NCBI GenBank assembly: GCA_907163375.1 | Contig: CAJQUW010007813.1 | Span: forward strand, 124,001 to 188,000 | Direction of reading: 5' to 3' | DNA from: Prostheceraeus crozeri | Taxonomy: Eukaryota > Platyhelminthes > Polycladida > Euryleptidae | DNA length: 64,000 nt | Part shown: positions 13,501 through 28,500 of the stretch, piece after piece | How positions within the stretch are numbered: the first letter of the stretch is position 1 | Layout: each line of letters opens with the position of its first letter | Notes under the pieces: model-generated | Database searches by the model: none | Told to the model about the DNA's origin: nothing | The model's input: the letters and a program-made list of their open reading frames with translations, nothing else | Made by a program: the position numbers and the translations under genes

Positions 13501-16500
13501 TTTCAACTCCTATTATGTTCGCGATATAGTCGAATTCTGACTTGCTTTGTATTTACCTGAAACGGGTGACCCCCGGCATCTATTGCATCTTATGAATATT
13601 TTCGCATGCTACTCTTGTTGCTTCGCTAAGAATGATCTGTTGAATCAGCATAGCATATTTAGGAATCACCTTCCTGTGTATTGAAATCATCGCATTGTAA
13701 CCTATTTCAATCATCACGCTGTCATGACAACGCAGCCTCTCGACACTTGGCAGTATAATGGTATTATAAGATCGACCAACGATAACACTGGACGCCGAAG
13801 ATCTGTCCATTTACGTATTTTACTTCATTAGTACATCGACGACGTTAAACTACTTGGGGAGTTTTTGCTACGCCTTTTAGCTGGAAAATGACCGAAACAT
13901 TTATAAGCTTTGTTTTAGCGACATGAGTTGGATCGACTTTCGTGTGCAAAACTGTCATCGGAACGTTGGTTTCGACTTCATGTTCAATTGTGAGTGATTT
14001 GGTCTTGTACACTTGATCTTAAGCGCAACCCTAAAGGAAAAAGTCATGGCAGTGGAAGAAAGTTGGTTCTCATAACAGACCATTCGTGCGGGTTTTCATC
14101 TTTCCAGCCAACATTGATGAACATTTTTCGTCCAACCAGCCATCGTCGATGAAAATAATCGTCCAACCAGGAAAAGAGGCCTGCCATGCACTGAAAGTAC
14201 TGTGGCATTGTCTTCCATGGAAGCGAGTACATATATTTTATAATTATTCTTCTCCATCCAGATGAATTGGGCCAAACACATACCTACAACATCGTCAGGT
14301 AGAGTTCTGGAGTGACAAAAATGTCGGCTGCTCTTCTGCATCACATAAGCACATTTGTTTGACCACATGCATTTTTCCATTGTGATGTGGGGATCGTATG
14401 CCACCTGGTGATATCAATAATTATGTTGATTAACCTACCATTCCGACGACATAGTAAATGGGCTCGTCACTCCACAGTAGAGGTGTGCGAACCTGCCCCG
14501 AATTCAGGTTCACTCCACAGAATGTTCTCTGACATTTCTTGCCACTGATCAAGCTAATCCAGCATCATCTCGGCGAATTCGAACCTGCGCTCACAGTCAA
14601 GGTGTTAGTTTCGATTCTCAAGCAGTCTCCGTGTGAACTTTTGATGACTCCCTGAGAACATTTTCCGCAGAAGTGATGCATTCTGAGAACGTGATGTTGA
14701 TAGATGTCCACTTGCCTATGACAACTTTATGTGACACTTATAGTTTGATCCCAGCCGAATGGACTCATTTCACTCTTTCACTGAACGCACCACCTTCTTA
14801 CAGTGATACGTCGTATCGTGCAGTAACGTCGCGTTCTGGCATGGTTAAAAGATCGCTCATATGTTTCGCTGCCACAAAATGAAATGCCTGTGGATAAAGC
14901 GTGCGCAATTAAAAAAAATTGTGTCTAAAAAGTGTTTTCAATTGTCTCATAGACATTTTCTTTCATCTTTTGAGCGGTATAAGAAACCAATGACATTATA
15001 TTTCCTTAGGGTGCATTATGAGTGCCAGGCAATGCAGCAGGATACTTAAAGGCCATCTATAAATATCATTCAGCAGGCCGACTTTCTTAATGTCTGTTGA
15101 AAGCTGCGATGGTGCAAATGAAGGGCGTGTACTAAGAGAAAATGATTGCTGCATTGGTATCCTTGCTTTCTCCTGCGTTTCAAGCTGTATTCGGGTGAAC
15201 GGTAATATTTTATATTTTTTAACTATTTCTTGCTTTTCAAATTGCTTTCCAATTGCATTTGCAAACGGAAGAGAAGAGCCTTGATAAAATAAAGACCTTA
15301 ATTCGCATTGTTACCTGAGTTTGTGCTCGCATTGTTCGCTGAGACGAGATTTTGAGTCTCATATCTCGGAAACAAATTTAATAAATCCATGCGTAAAAAG
15401 ACATTCAATTTACATTATTGATCCGCATTTAAGAATTCTATGCTTTTGTCTTCAGGATTCCGATACTCGCTTGGACAATCCAAAATACATCTACATAGGC
15501 CGCAACGCAACCAATACTCCTCAAGATCAAGGCTTTGAAGGATGTCTTTACCGCATGCAATTCAACAACTACTTTCCTTTGAAGATGGCTTTCCAGGACC
15601 CTCCCAACAAACTTATCCAAATGTTTCCAAATAATAATAGTATCAAAGAAGATCGTTGCGGTATCGAGGAGCAGATGCCATTCCCTGAAATTGTTGAGAT
15701 TCGTCCGTTCCCAACCATACCCGCAAACAGAACGATATTGCGCAAGGATATGCCTCAGGGCATGAGCTCGTCCGTCATCGCTGGAAGTAAGTTTCTTGGT
15801 ACTATGAATTCTTGAAATTAAAACAATTTGACTAATTATGTTGTCTATCAACTGAATGAAGATGTATAAAAAATATAGCTTTATCGTCAGCCCTTCTTGA
15901 CGTTGTCGACAAAGTCAGGGTTGAGTTGGAGTGTTGCAGTACCTCCACCAGAGTCCGGATGCCCTTCCTGCCGACTTCCAGTGGCACTCTACTCTTTGTG
16001 TGGGCTGTACTCCTAAACTGAAAGATTACCAAGCAACTACTTCATCAATATGCCAAAGAGACCTGAATTCTAGCTTTCGATTACTCTTCACAGTTTTGTG
16101 AGAGGATTTACTTAAGTGCAACAATATGTAGATCGTCGATGAAACGAAGAAGGACGAACTGACTGTCTACTTATTCTGTGGGCTCGGCATTTCAGCGATA
16201 GATCAAAGATTATAGGTTTTCGCTTCGACCTGTCGGAAGTTAATCAACCAGATTAGACTGCATTTCGAGTATAATATGAGGCATAATTAAGCAACTGGAT
16301 CATGCGTATAATTAATATTTGTCGGGTAGAAAATAGACCAGATGCAGGATAACTGGTAAATATTATTAGGTAAATTATTTACACCTTTCTTAAATTGCAC
16401 TTGAGGTTCTCTGACTTGTCATTAATCCAATTGACTCCATCTATAAAATACATACGATTCAAGACATAAGGAAAATTTTTTATCACTGACATCAATCTAA

Positions 16501-19500
16501 TCTCAATAGAAAAATCGTTGGAAAGTCTGTGAAAATGGAATCAGTGACAAGACATTAAAAAATTTGGCGGAATTTTGGGTATTCGACTGATGTTGTTGAA
16601 TCGGTTTAGTTAAAAGAAAATTTGCCTCCGTGTTAAAAATATTATTATAATACCCGTCGATAATGAACCTGGCCGATGCTAATCACAAGGAGAATCTTCT
16701 CTCGCCATAGTGCTTAATCGACGTAAGCATCCACCAACAATCAGAAATTCAGCTCTCAATGCAAAATTATGTTAACTGGAATGTCTATTATCTCACTGGA
16801 ATATTCAATTCATTTATCAATTCATCAATTATGGATTCGTCTGCCCCAGAAGCACGGGTCGTCACCATCGCCATTCACTTATGAACGACGTGATGGCCAG
16901 GGCAATGTATTCCATCCAATTGCCAACTGTGCTGGAACCTACTGGACTGTTGATAGATCAGAGCATCAAACCCGTCGGCATCAGCCTATAACATTGGGAA
17001 TCCGATTACATGGGATGTCATTAGTGCGCATTCCTCTGCGAAATCGTGGGCCTCTACAAACTCGAGTGGATTATCTGTAGCGAACGCGATTGAACGAAGA
17101 AAGCTGACTAAGTACAAAGATCTCAACGTCGACTTCTTCCTGCAGCCTGTTTCCGTCGATACTTATGGTGGCTATGGGGAACTTGCTCTCGCATTGTTAA
17201 AAAGCTGGGTTCTCGAATCGCCACCTAGACTGGTGGAGCGCATGCATGGCATCATTTATGTCAACGTTTAGAAAATGCCATCCAGATGCGCCAGTGTGTC
17301 TGTATCTTGGAAACTTCCAGCTCCTGGAGCTGTTCTCCATTCTCTAATAATTGACTTTCAAAATTATTTGCATGTAGCTTTTTAATGCTATTGTGGTGAT
17401 TATCATATAACTTTTTTCCTAACAAGTTTATCGATATACATTTCCACTTATAAAATTCAATCAATGATAATACCCAGAAATTTAGACGTGTGCGCCGGCA
17501 AAAAAAGTAAACGGCAGCGGCTCGCCGAGCTCCGCTGTCAGCGGCGGCGTTTGCGCCGGTATCTTCGGTCGGCGGCGTCGGCGCGCCGATGCGTATTCGA
17601 TTCGACTATCGCACGAATTCCCAGTATCTAATTTCTACTGAATTAAGCATGCTGTGTAGGCCTAGCTATCTGGGTACAAATTACGTAGGCCTACATAGTC
17701 CAGTAGCTAGACTTGGAAGTGAACAGCAATGCGAGATTTTAATTTTTTGCGATACTTCTTTCTGAGCAATCAAAATAATACTATGATCATCATATGGAAA
17801 AGTTTGTTTGGATTCTTCATGTCACTCGCTGAAATGACACATGCATTAGCACTGTTATTGTCAAATGATTGTGTCATGATGTCTGAATTCATAGGCATTG
17901 ATAATAACATGATATACTTGATATATTGCATTTTGCAGACATAATGTGATCCTGCTGCACTGCCCATAGAAAATTGTAAAAGCATCGTTGACGTAGGAAA
18001 CTAGAAATACTCCTTTATTAAATGCTATGTATACACGTACATGTAGACCTACTAAACACAGGCATGCGAATTCTCCGCGGATGACGCGGTTTCCGCGTGG
18101 GCCCCCTTTTTGTAATAAAAGTGATAAACTTGTTTTACATATGATGCTGTACACGAAATGAATAAACTTTTTGACTACATCGCTACTCTCAATTTGATTT
18201 GACTGAAAATAAGGTTTTGTATTCATAATTGATATAAATTAAGCAAGGATGACAGTAAACGAACATTTTTCAACAAGTTTGTTGGGCCCTCGAAAGTGTG
18301 TAGTGGTTGGGCCCCTTTCAGAGTTTCCGCGTGGGCCCCCCGTGGAGAGTTCGCATGCCTGTAAACAATAATGAGCTTGTAATTGTCCTGAATGAAAAGT
18401 AGTTTATCGACATTCACGGGACTCAGTTGTGATCGTCGACTTGTGACAACCAATCCCAACTTAGAAAATAGTCTTTCGACAGAAGTACTCGTCGCAGGAA
18501 CGGCAAGCACGTGTTTGGCCATTTCGGAAAGAATAGGAAAATCATTTGCTCTATTCTTCCAAAATTGGAGAATGCTGGTCTCGATCATCTTTTTGCTGGA
18601 ATAGAACTACAAGTATTCAGCCACGACACCAGAATGTTCTCCCATAGAGCTGCAAGCAGCAATCTCCATCAAGGGATCATCGAATTTCATGCGCTTGGAA
18701 GTAGACTGACACTTTTCAAATTCTTCAGCAGATTCACAATATGTTGCATACATCCTTTCGAAAAAACTAGATCTAGTCTCTCCACGCAAGTTAAGTTGAT
18801 GAGATATATCATCCAATCGACAAAACCGAGGATCCAGCAAAGCAGAAATCAAGACAAGGTCTGAAACTGGATACCTTTTCTCGAATCCTATTCTCATGTT
18901 TTCTTTCAATTTTCGAACTGCTTCACAATCGTCATCGGCATTTTGCAGCTTATTTTTATCAAGATTCTGGTTGCTTAAGCCTTGCTAATTGTGGGCCCAG
19001 TTTCACTTGATAGAGATATTGTCAGATTATTGAACAGAGACAGAAATTAAACAAGATTTTCAAGAATGGATACTTCACGCTTATTCAATTTCAATTCAGA
19101 TTTTTCCAAAGAATCGAGTAATTTGTTGATCCTTTTTCTGTTGTGAATAACACTTTGGCACATGCGCAGTATGCTATTCCAGCGATTTGGACAGTCAATC
19201 TTGATTGTAGTTGCATTGTTGTTATCTGAAAGAATAGTTAGTGTTTTATGAAACTGACAGTAGCTGACTCGAAAATGAAGTGTTGAGCCCAATGAAACTT
19301 AAACAAAGTTGGACCCATGTCCTCCTAGCTACATCATAGAAAAGTGATAAGATGCTGTTTTTCATTTCGACGTTCTGTTATTTAGATGCCTAAGTATCAT
19401 ATGAATTTGATTTTTGTGTTAGTGGTTGTACTTGGTTAAAGCTTGTCGCTCACAAGCTTTCGGACTATGTCCTTCAACAGGCTTTCACCAGCTTTCTCCT

Positions 19501-22500
19501 GTTGAAGGACATAGTCCAAAAGCTTTTGAACGACTTGCCATTTTAATAGACTTATTCGAGCCCACCAAAGTGGTTTTTCTCCTGCATACAGCTACATGTA
19601 CATTACGGTAGGCCTATATCATAACACATAGCATACAGTCAATATATCAAAATACTTGTACATGTACATGTACATGTAGATTTCAATAGAATGCAGCTAC
19701 TACTACAATTGCGTAGATTACTAAAGAAGGCAGATTTTCATAGATTTCCAATCTAGACATTATCAATCAAAAGTTATCATTTGCAACACAAACAAGCCCT
19801 TACCTTCATCATCATCATCATCACAATTTTCCATTTCGTCAGCAGAAGCAAATTGTTCGTTAAGTAAGATTTCTTCCTCAACATCATTCAAGTTATCGAG
19901 AAGCTCTTCAGTTTCAGTGACGTCACCGTCATCCAGCAAATCATCTTGCAGCAGTTCGCCTGTTTTGTAAATCAAAGCTTTGTATTGCTGACGACATCTT
20001 TTCAGCAGTGGATAGTTCCATCACCTTCAATATTCCATCCCTCGTCAGAACGTTATTGTGGATTGCGTGTCCCAAGCACGGATGTCCGACGTTCCCAAGA
20101 AGACGACAAGCTTTTTTCACATTCTTTCCTTCGTCACGAACATACTGAAGTTTTTTGTTTTGAAGATCAAACAATTTTAGTGTCTGCAAAACGTCTTCAC
20201 TGATATTCACACCAGTGTGTCGATCATAGAGAACAGAATTTTTTAAAGTAATGGCTATCAGAATCCAAGAATCATCGATGAAATGATAGGTGATACTATT
20301 GTAGCTTAGACGTTTGTGATTGTCCATACCAAGATCGATGCAAATTGCAGCGTGTACAGGACTAGATGAAAGGATGCCTTTCACTGCGTTCAAGCCAGCA
20401 GAATACAAATCTGTTAAAGCACCTCTAGAAAGAGCAGATCGAGTTGGAAGCTGCCGAGGTTCATTTTCATCAAGAAGACCTTGCTTGATACAAAAATCTT
20501 TAAAGCCTTCACCTTCAACTTTACTGAAAGGGATCATATCTCTTGCGAACCAAGCACATATGTCTCTCGCCAGAGTCCATTTCAGTTTCTGATCACTGGT
20601 CGTAGAATTGTTTCTCTTTTTGACTTCAAAGAAAGTTCGACGCTTCGATTCTATCTCTTCTTTGCTTTGTGAAGATGGTTTGCCGCTGATGCCATATCTA
20701 TCCAACAAATGCTTAATCAAATTTGTAGTAGAGACTTGATTCTTATAATGATGAATTTGTCGCAAATGTTGATTGTCTCTCTGACTTTCAGCAATTCCAT
20801 CAAGGCATGATTTGCAATATATCTTGTCAGTATGTATGTCATTCCATGATCCACTATCCTTCACTTGCAATCGTCCAAAGTAATTCCAGCAATGACTGTA
20901 GCTCCATAGCCTTAGGCTGAATCACAATTCTCACACTCTTTGCAGGGTTTGCCTCGGTCATATCGCGGTTTAACAATCACAGTGATTTCTGAGAACTCGA
21001 GCTTCTCATATCCACTATAAGGCGATCTGCAGGCAGTTGTTCAGCATCACTAATGACAACGAACACCAACCAGCCATTCAGTACACAGCTTGTTGAGATA
21101 TCCATGGTACAAAAGTACAACCTGAATGAAATGAATAGCTGAATGACGTCTCCATTAACAACTCGATCCATAGCTTGAATCGCCTGTCCCATGATTGTCT
21201 GTGTGTGACACAACAAAGCGTGATATGAAAGGGACTAACACTAACTATTTATAGTAGTCCCTGGATGTGGCCGTTTCGAATCGACTAAGCTTGACACTGA
21301 TTTGCAAATAATCCTGGGTGAGACTCCGGTTCTCTCTATCACATCGTTCTTCCATTGCATCGTCGTTATGCGTGAAGGATCATATTTAATGCTCTACTAG
21401 AAAGAGGATATTAGATAATATATTGCTCTTCATAAAATATGTCTGAGCAAGTCTAGAAGTACGAAGTATGTTCCGAAAACAAAGGTCACATCAGTTTACG
21501 TCATCACTGTATGATTAAGGAATGTCAAAAAGAAGTCAGTTTGTCCTCAAAAAAGAAGGATTTTTGCATGAAGAGCATTAATTCTTTAAGTTGATAGACA
21601 TTTTGCTGCAGAAAACACTGAACGGCGCGCCGGTCTGAATTGATCGGCGGCGGCGGCGGCGTGACTGCACCAAATGGCGGTGGCGCGCTGTCAATTTGCA
21701 TCGGCGGCGGCGGCGCGCGGCGCTGGCGCACACGTCTACCCAGAATGTAGAAACTTGAAGTAAAAATCATTCAAAATAGTTTGAACATCGAGTTCATAAA
21801 TGCAATGCAGAAAGGGAAAGGAAAAACCCATTCAAATGAATAAGTGAATCATGTTATGCTTTATATTTTATGGTGAACTTTATTAGCCATGGATCGGATT
21901 CCTGACAAGAGGCTATTCGACCGGACACCGGCACAACACTTCTAAGTATAGCTCTTCAAAACCTACGTGTTCGTATATCTCCCACACCATTTTGTCAAAC
22001 TATTAGACGATCATAGAAAACTGGATGAAAATTTCATGATGTATTTCGGGTATGGTAGATCATGGTGGTAGTTTTGAATGTAAGAAGATGCTAGATAATG
22101 CAAAATATAAAATCTCAAAATTCCAATGATGTTGTTTGCTTATTTGTTGGATTTTAAAAGCTTGCTTTTAAGGCTGTGAGCGAATATACAAAGTCACTGC
22201 TTTAATGTTGATGATCACAGCGCATTCCACACAGCGATTGATTAACCATATAATTCCTAAGCTTTGGAAACGTCCTGCTTTCTGCTTAGCAAGAGGTACA
22301 AATACCTGACATGCGCTACAGAGCACATTTTAATCGCATGTTTGAATAAAGATACGAAGTTAAGTTATGCTTTCTCAGACATACTTCTCAATTAGAAAAT
22401 TTTCTATTACCTTATATGGAATTCGTGGGTCTAATGTAATATAAATAATTTAGCAAAGGAATCTGGACTAATCATTCAGAAGCAAGTATATAAATATGTT

Positions 22501-25500
22501 AGGTTTGGAGAAAGCACTCATGCACTCAAGCAAATGGGTGACTTTAAGTATAATTTGTCCGGTCAAAAACGTAGGCATTGAGTGCTTGGAACAGACAAAA
22601 CCCTACTTTCTAAATTGGGCATACTTCTTATATTATTATATAAATTGTATATTAGTAAACTTGACATATTATATAAATAAATTTATTTATTTATAACATT
22701 GACTCTGCTCAAACGCTGCTTATCAACATTTATTCAATTGTCACGTGTGCACTTAAAATACTGCATTGTATACAAAGCAACACTTACTACAATATAAGTT
22801 TACTATGTCTTCTTACAATAGCGCAATAAAATTGATTTCAAGTACTGTTGCGCTCATGTCACTTCTACGTGTACATACCATTGCAAATAAGCTACGGTTT
22901 ATCCCGCTATAACGTACATGGAATAAAACGTAAACCTTTAAAACTCACTAGCACATTTTTTCTATGTAAAAAAATTGCCCTTAATAAAACGAACACAAGA
23001 ATATGACAGTGCTGATCAAGCCCTCTTTCGATGATTCTTAGGATAACAATTTTGATTCAATGACAAAGTGACACGGGGTTGATTTGAGATTACATAAAAT
23101 ATTACTGATCCAGGTGAGAACGCAATGCGCAGATATGTTATGCGACATTCCATTTAACATCTGTGTGAAAGTTGAAAGCTTACTTTCGACCGTAGCATCT
23201 TGAGTCACCGATAAACGCAAACAATTAGCTGCTGGAGGGACCATATTAGCCTGATGGCAGGCCTGTAGGCAAAATTACGCTTAATAGGCTAGGGCTTTCG
23301 GATGGTCACCTGCCACCATCGAAATGACACCGTCGATGACCATCGAAAACGCTGTCCTAAAAAGCGTGCTCTTGCTATTAGGCCCACCAATAGGACAATG
23401 AGCCTGTGTAACCTCACATTTCAAAGGAACGCAAGTAGAGTTCTATTACTGCTGTTACAGCATGCTTTCGCATTCATCTTCATCTACTGACTGACCAACC
23501 CCCAACGAAGCGTGACATATACGCACCTACCGCATGTTTAGATCACCTGAGAAACTTCATCTGAATGATTAAAAAATCATCCATCATAATTAAAAAATCG
23601 CTGCAAAATGATTAGAGTTCAACAAAGGAAAAGTAGACAGCATCACCTTTCGGTCAAGGACCACGTTCGTGATGAAGTCGCGTTAAAGCATTCGTATCAG
23701 CAGTCCTGCAGAAATTAATGTTGTAATTACAATATCTTGAATTTTTGTTTTCTCACATCTAGCGATCTGTGTATTCAGATGGCTATGAAGGCATAACAAG
23801 AGGCATTCTACGGTTTCTATTCCATGAATTACATGGTATTTTAAGAATTTTCTCTCATTTTACTTAATTTGGCGAGTCCTAGATGCATCAAATCCCCCGT
23901 TTTTTACTCAGTATGGTTAGTCCAGGTTTTAATGTCTCCACCATCGCTTATTTTATCGTTTTTCCCGTGAGTCTGTCCTTATCTGTTGTAAAGCACATTG
24001 TGTTCACTATCTAGGTTATTAGTGGACTCATTTTCTGTAGGTCTGAAATCTTTGGTACTTTACCAGGGCCACTCAGTAGATATCATGGCCTAAAGCTAAG
24101 ACATGTAATGTATGATATCTATTACTATCTATGTGGTCCTTATGTTGGAATGATGACCAGCATAGTGCTTTTTGTAAATACCACGCATTTTGGTTTGAAT
24201 TTAATTTGTGTTATAATCGCTATGTAAATCTAGTATCTTGGCAAACACAGTCCTGGCTAGACGCGTTGGTCCTTTTGGTTTACTACGTAACATTTGGTCC
24301 GGTGAGGCGGATTTGGTGCCGTATTTTGGCTAGTATTTGGAATTCATATTCATCTTTGGTCAATGGAAACTCACATCAAAAAACGCGGAATTATCAAGGC
24401 AAAAATAACAAGATTAGTGAATAGAACTTTAACCTATGATATAACGAACCCTTTGACATTAGATGGGCTATCAATCAACAAAGTAAAAACTTCATTAGAA
24501 ATGCTGGAAGAAGTGTGGAAGGAATATGTTGTCATTCAAGATGTCATCTCCCAACACGAAGAAATGAATTATGAAGAAGAAGAAAAAGAATACACAGTGC
24601 AGGAAGATGGGTATTTAGACGCAAAATCTAAATTATTGGATGTGATTTCGCTTTTAGACTTGTGTACCTTGAAAAACCTAACGTAAAGGATCGTACAACT
24701 ACAGTTCCCCTGCAATTACCGAAATTGAATCTTCCAACATTTACAGGAGATTACAAAAATTGGCTCTCTTTCTACGATCTATTTAATGCCTCTGTGCATA
24801 AGAATCCAGAATTATCTGATTCTCAGAAACTTCACTATTTGAAGGCCTCTCTCCAAGGCGAAGCAGGTCGTTTATTAAGATCACTTCAAGTTACAGATAC
24901 GAGTTATCAACCAGCAAGAGATATGTTGGAAGAAAGGTATTCAAACATGAGAATCATTGTGCGATCTCATATTCATGCTATCTTTGGGTACCCCCCGTTG
25001 AGGCAAGAAAATGTAAAGGGTCTAAGACAACTGATCGACAACTTTCACGAAAATTTGTTGGCTTTGGAATCCCTTGGAATCAATGTGGGAAATTGGGATC
25101 CTTTTATAACTTATTCATTATACGAGAAATTGGATGAAGAATCTCGAAAACAATGGGAACTTTCTTCACCTGGTCGACATTTACAAACGTATAAACAACT
25201 TCACGAATATCTAGAAGGTCGTTGCAGGGCATTAGAAGTAACCAATCGTAAGTCGGAAAGTGCTTTCCTGAAGAATATCAGTCATGTTAAGGATAGATTT
25301 CCAATGCAAAAATCAGCAAACGCAACTTCGTACCAGTTGACCTTACCAGTTGAAAATTGTCAATTCTGTGGTGGAAATCATCGCATTCATCAATGTCAAG
25401 ACTTCATCGCGTTGAATTATAAGCAAAAAACCGATTTTGTCTCTAAATCAAGATTATGCTTTAATTGCCTTCGAAAGGGACATATCAGTAAGTCATGTAA

Positions 25501-28500
25501 AAGCCAAACAAGTTGCCGCACCTGCCATAAACGACATCATAGCCTTCTTCATTCCAACGAAAATTCTATACTAGTACTGTCGGACTCAAATTTAAATACT
25601 CATTGTGGAAAATGTCATATAAGTCCCACTTCAGTATTGTTAGCAACTGCGATAGTTCCAGTCTACAATGAAGGACGTGCCTATGAATGTCGAGCCTTAC
25701 TTGATTCTGGTTCGCAGGCCAGTTTCATAACTGAAGAATGTGTGCAACGAATGGGTCTCAGACGTCATCATCATGTAATATACATTGACGGAATCGGTGA
25801 AGAATCTAAAAAGGCTAATGGTATGGTTAATATTTTCATTAAACCGAAAGCTGGTAAGCCAATTGAAGTTTCGGCTATAATTCTTCAAAGGGTGACTAAG
25901 AATTTACCAAATTGTCAAGTGCCGATTTCTGAGTGGAAGGAAATTGAGAACTATGAATTGGCAGATCCCACATTTCATATTCCAGGAAAAATAGACATAT
26001 TGCTTGGTGAGGACGTATACGATCAAGTTGTTTTGGAGGCTAGGATACGAATACACGAAACCAATTCATACGAGAAACGATTTTCGGTTGGATCGTATCA
26101 GGTCATGACAAGAGCGATACGTCTTCTAAACTTCATGTAAGCACATTTCATGTCGCCCTGGATACTTTCGATCTTCGTCGATTTTGGGAGTTGGAGGAAG
26201 TTCCCATTGCTTCTAATTTAAATTCTGAAGAGCAAGAATGTGAGAATCACTTCCTACAAACGACAAAACGTGGTGAAGATGGGAGATTCATAGTGAATCT
26301 TCCTTTTAAAAATTCCGCAGAAAGGTTGGGAGATAGTTTATGTTAAGCCCTAAGACGGTTTAAGGGGTTGGAAAGGTGTTTTTATCAAGACACTATCCTT
26401 CGAGACAAGTATTCCACCTTTATAAAAGAATTTTTGGATCTTGGTCATATGGAAAGGGTGCCTACAATTCACATGAATAAGCCATGTACTCAACATCATT
26501 ACATGCCTCATCATGCTGTTTATAAGGCCAGTAGTACAACGACAAAACTTTGCGTTGTGTTCGACGCATCCGCGAAAACTGACAGCGGAACTTCTCTCAA
26601 TGATATACTGATGGTTGGTTGCTCAAATCAAAATAATCTTTTTGACATTCTTGTGAGATTCCGATTTTACTTGGTGGCCTTGAACGCAGATACTGGGAAA
26701 ATGTACAGACAAATCGTGTTATCTGAAGAATGCCGTGATTTTCATCGAATAGTTTGGAGAAATAATCCTTTGCAACCTATACAGCATTTTCGTATGACTA
26801 GAGTGACCTATGGAGTTGCATCAGCTGCATTTCACTCAATACGTGCCGTAAGAGACTTGGCTAAAGAAGAAAATGATCCTTTAGTATCTCCTATAATATT
26901 GCGTGATTTTTATGTCGATGATTTATTATCTGGGGCGTCATCTATTCAAGAGGCTATAGAAATACAATCTAAACTTGTTAATGTACTCAAGCGTGGTGGT
27001 TTCGAACTTAGAAAATGGATGTCGAACAGTTCTCAAGTGATCGAAAATATTCCGGAGCACTTGCGTGAAGGAACCATTGACTTAGAATTTGGTGATGATA
27101 CCCAGTCGATCAAAATACTTGGAATATCATGGAATCCTACCTCAGACAGTTTCAATTTTACAACATGTTTATCTACAATAACCACTTATACCAAGCGAGC
27201 TTTACTCTCAGATATTTCGCGAATATTCGATCCTTTAGGCTGGTTATCACCGTTTACTATCATCTCCAAGCTATTGTTACAACGTTGTTGGTTAAAAAAT
27301 ATTTCATGGGACGATGCTCTTCCGCCTGATATTATTGGAGAATGGAAAAAGTGGCGAGATAAATTACGGTTCTTGAAAGGGTTCAACATACCTCGATGCA
27401 TTCTCAACGGAAAGGTCATCAGCATTCAGCTGCATGTTTTTTCGGACGCATCGGAATTGGCCTATGCTGCAGCTGTCTATACTCGAATTAAACATGAAAG
27501 TGGTCAAGTGAATGTGCAGCTTTTATCCGCAAAAAACACGTGTTGCACCAGTAAGGGTGATCAGTTTGCCAAGGCTTGAACTTTGTGGTGCGTTGCTCGG
27601 AGCACGTTTACTTAAAAGCGTTATTATTGCCCTGGAAGGAACTAACTTCAAGATAAGTGAGACCTACGCTTGGACTGACTCTACCATTGTATTGGCTTGG
27701 ATTTCCGATTTACCACGTAGATGGACTTGTTTCGTTGCTAATCGTGTGTCGGAAATTCAAGGAATTATTTCTCCAAATGCATTGAATCATGTGGCTTCTT
27801 CCGAAAATCCTGCGGATTGTGCATTAAGAGGGCTATTCCCAGATAACTTGATTGAATTTGATCTATGGTGGAGTGGACCTAAGTGGCTATCTGAAGACAT
27901 GACCAGTTGGCCTATATCAAGTAGCATAAATACGGATGATATACCTGAGCAGCGACGAGTTGCTGTAAAAACCAACACAACCATTACATTACCTGAATTA
28001 ATTGACGTTGGGAGATTTTCATCGTACAATAAACTCTTGAAGGTTGTCGCCGACGTTATGCGATTTATCAATTGTATTCGCCACAAGATCAAGGTGGGCG
28101 AACCCCTACAAGTTGCTGAATTAGAAAATGCATGTGAAATGATCATTAAACAAGTGCAATCTGTGGAATTCTCTCGTGAAATTTCTTGTTAGAAGGACAA
28201 TAAATCACTGCCATCAAGTAGCAAGATAATTCCATTATCGCCATTTTTGGATAAGACCTCAGGAATTCTTAAGGTTGGTGGTCGACTTCGTCACTCTGAA
28301 TTGGATGATAAATGCAAATTTCCGATTATTTTGCCAAAAGGCCATCATTTTACCATGTTATTGCTTCGCCATATACATGATATTACTCTACATGGAAATA
28401 CTCAACTTATGCTAGCGACATTGAAACAAAGGTATTGGATTATTTCCGCAAGGGATTTGGTCAGACGAATTGTACGCAGTTGCATTCGATGTAACAGATT

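Larger units (their letters stand above)
17480..21737 (-). mobile_element. hAT-superfamily DNA transposon, 4.26 kb
   Basis: Both ends carry the same inverted sequence, agacgtgtgcgcc near 17484-17496 and ggcgcacacgtct at 21725-21737, each followed inward by GC-rich DNA with GGCGGC/GCCGCC runs. The 8-bp duplication acccagaa occurs at 17472-17479 and 21738-21745; the left copy is followed by a few extra bases before the repeat. Inside, on the minus strand, are the parts of a BED-finger hAT transposase. A nested 303-bp element lies at 18059-18361 and a strong hairpin at 19454-19525. The transposase is split among several frames, so the copy is not autonomous. Confidence 0.8.

Noticed and set aside
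13580-14404. Minus-strand open frames of 76 and 102 codons
   Set aside because: They look like degraded transposon coding DNA, but I could not tie them to any family.
16769-17080. 103-codon plus-strand frame in the last intron
   Set aside because: No recognisable domain; its 3' part overlaps the LINE tail, which is in a different frame.
21525-21770. Proline-rich minus-strand frame near the hAT right end
   Set aside because: Produced by GC-rich CGG/CCG subterminal repeats of the transposon, not a gene.
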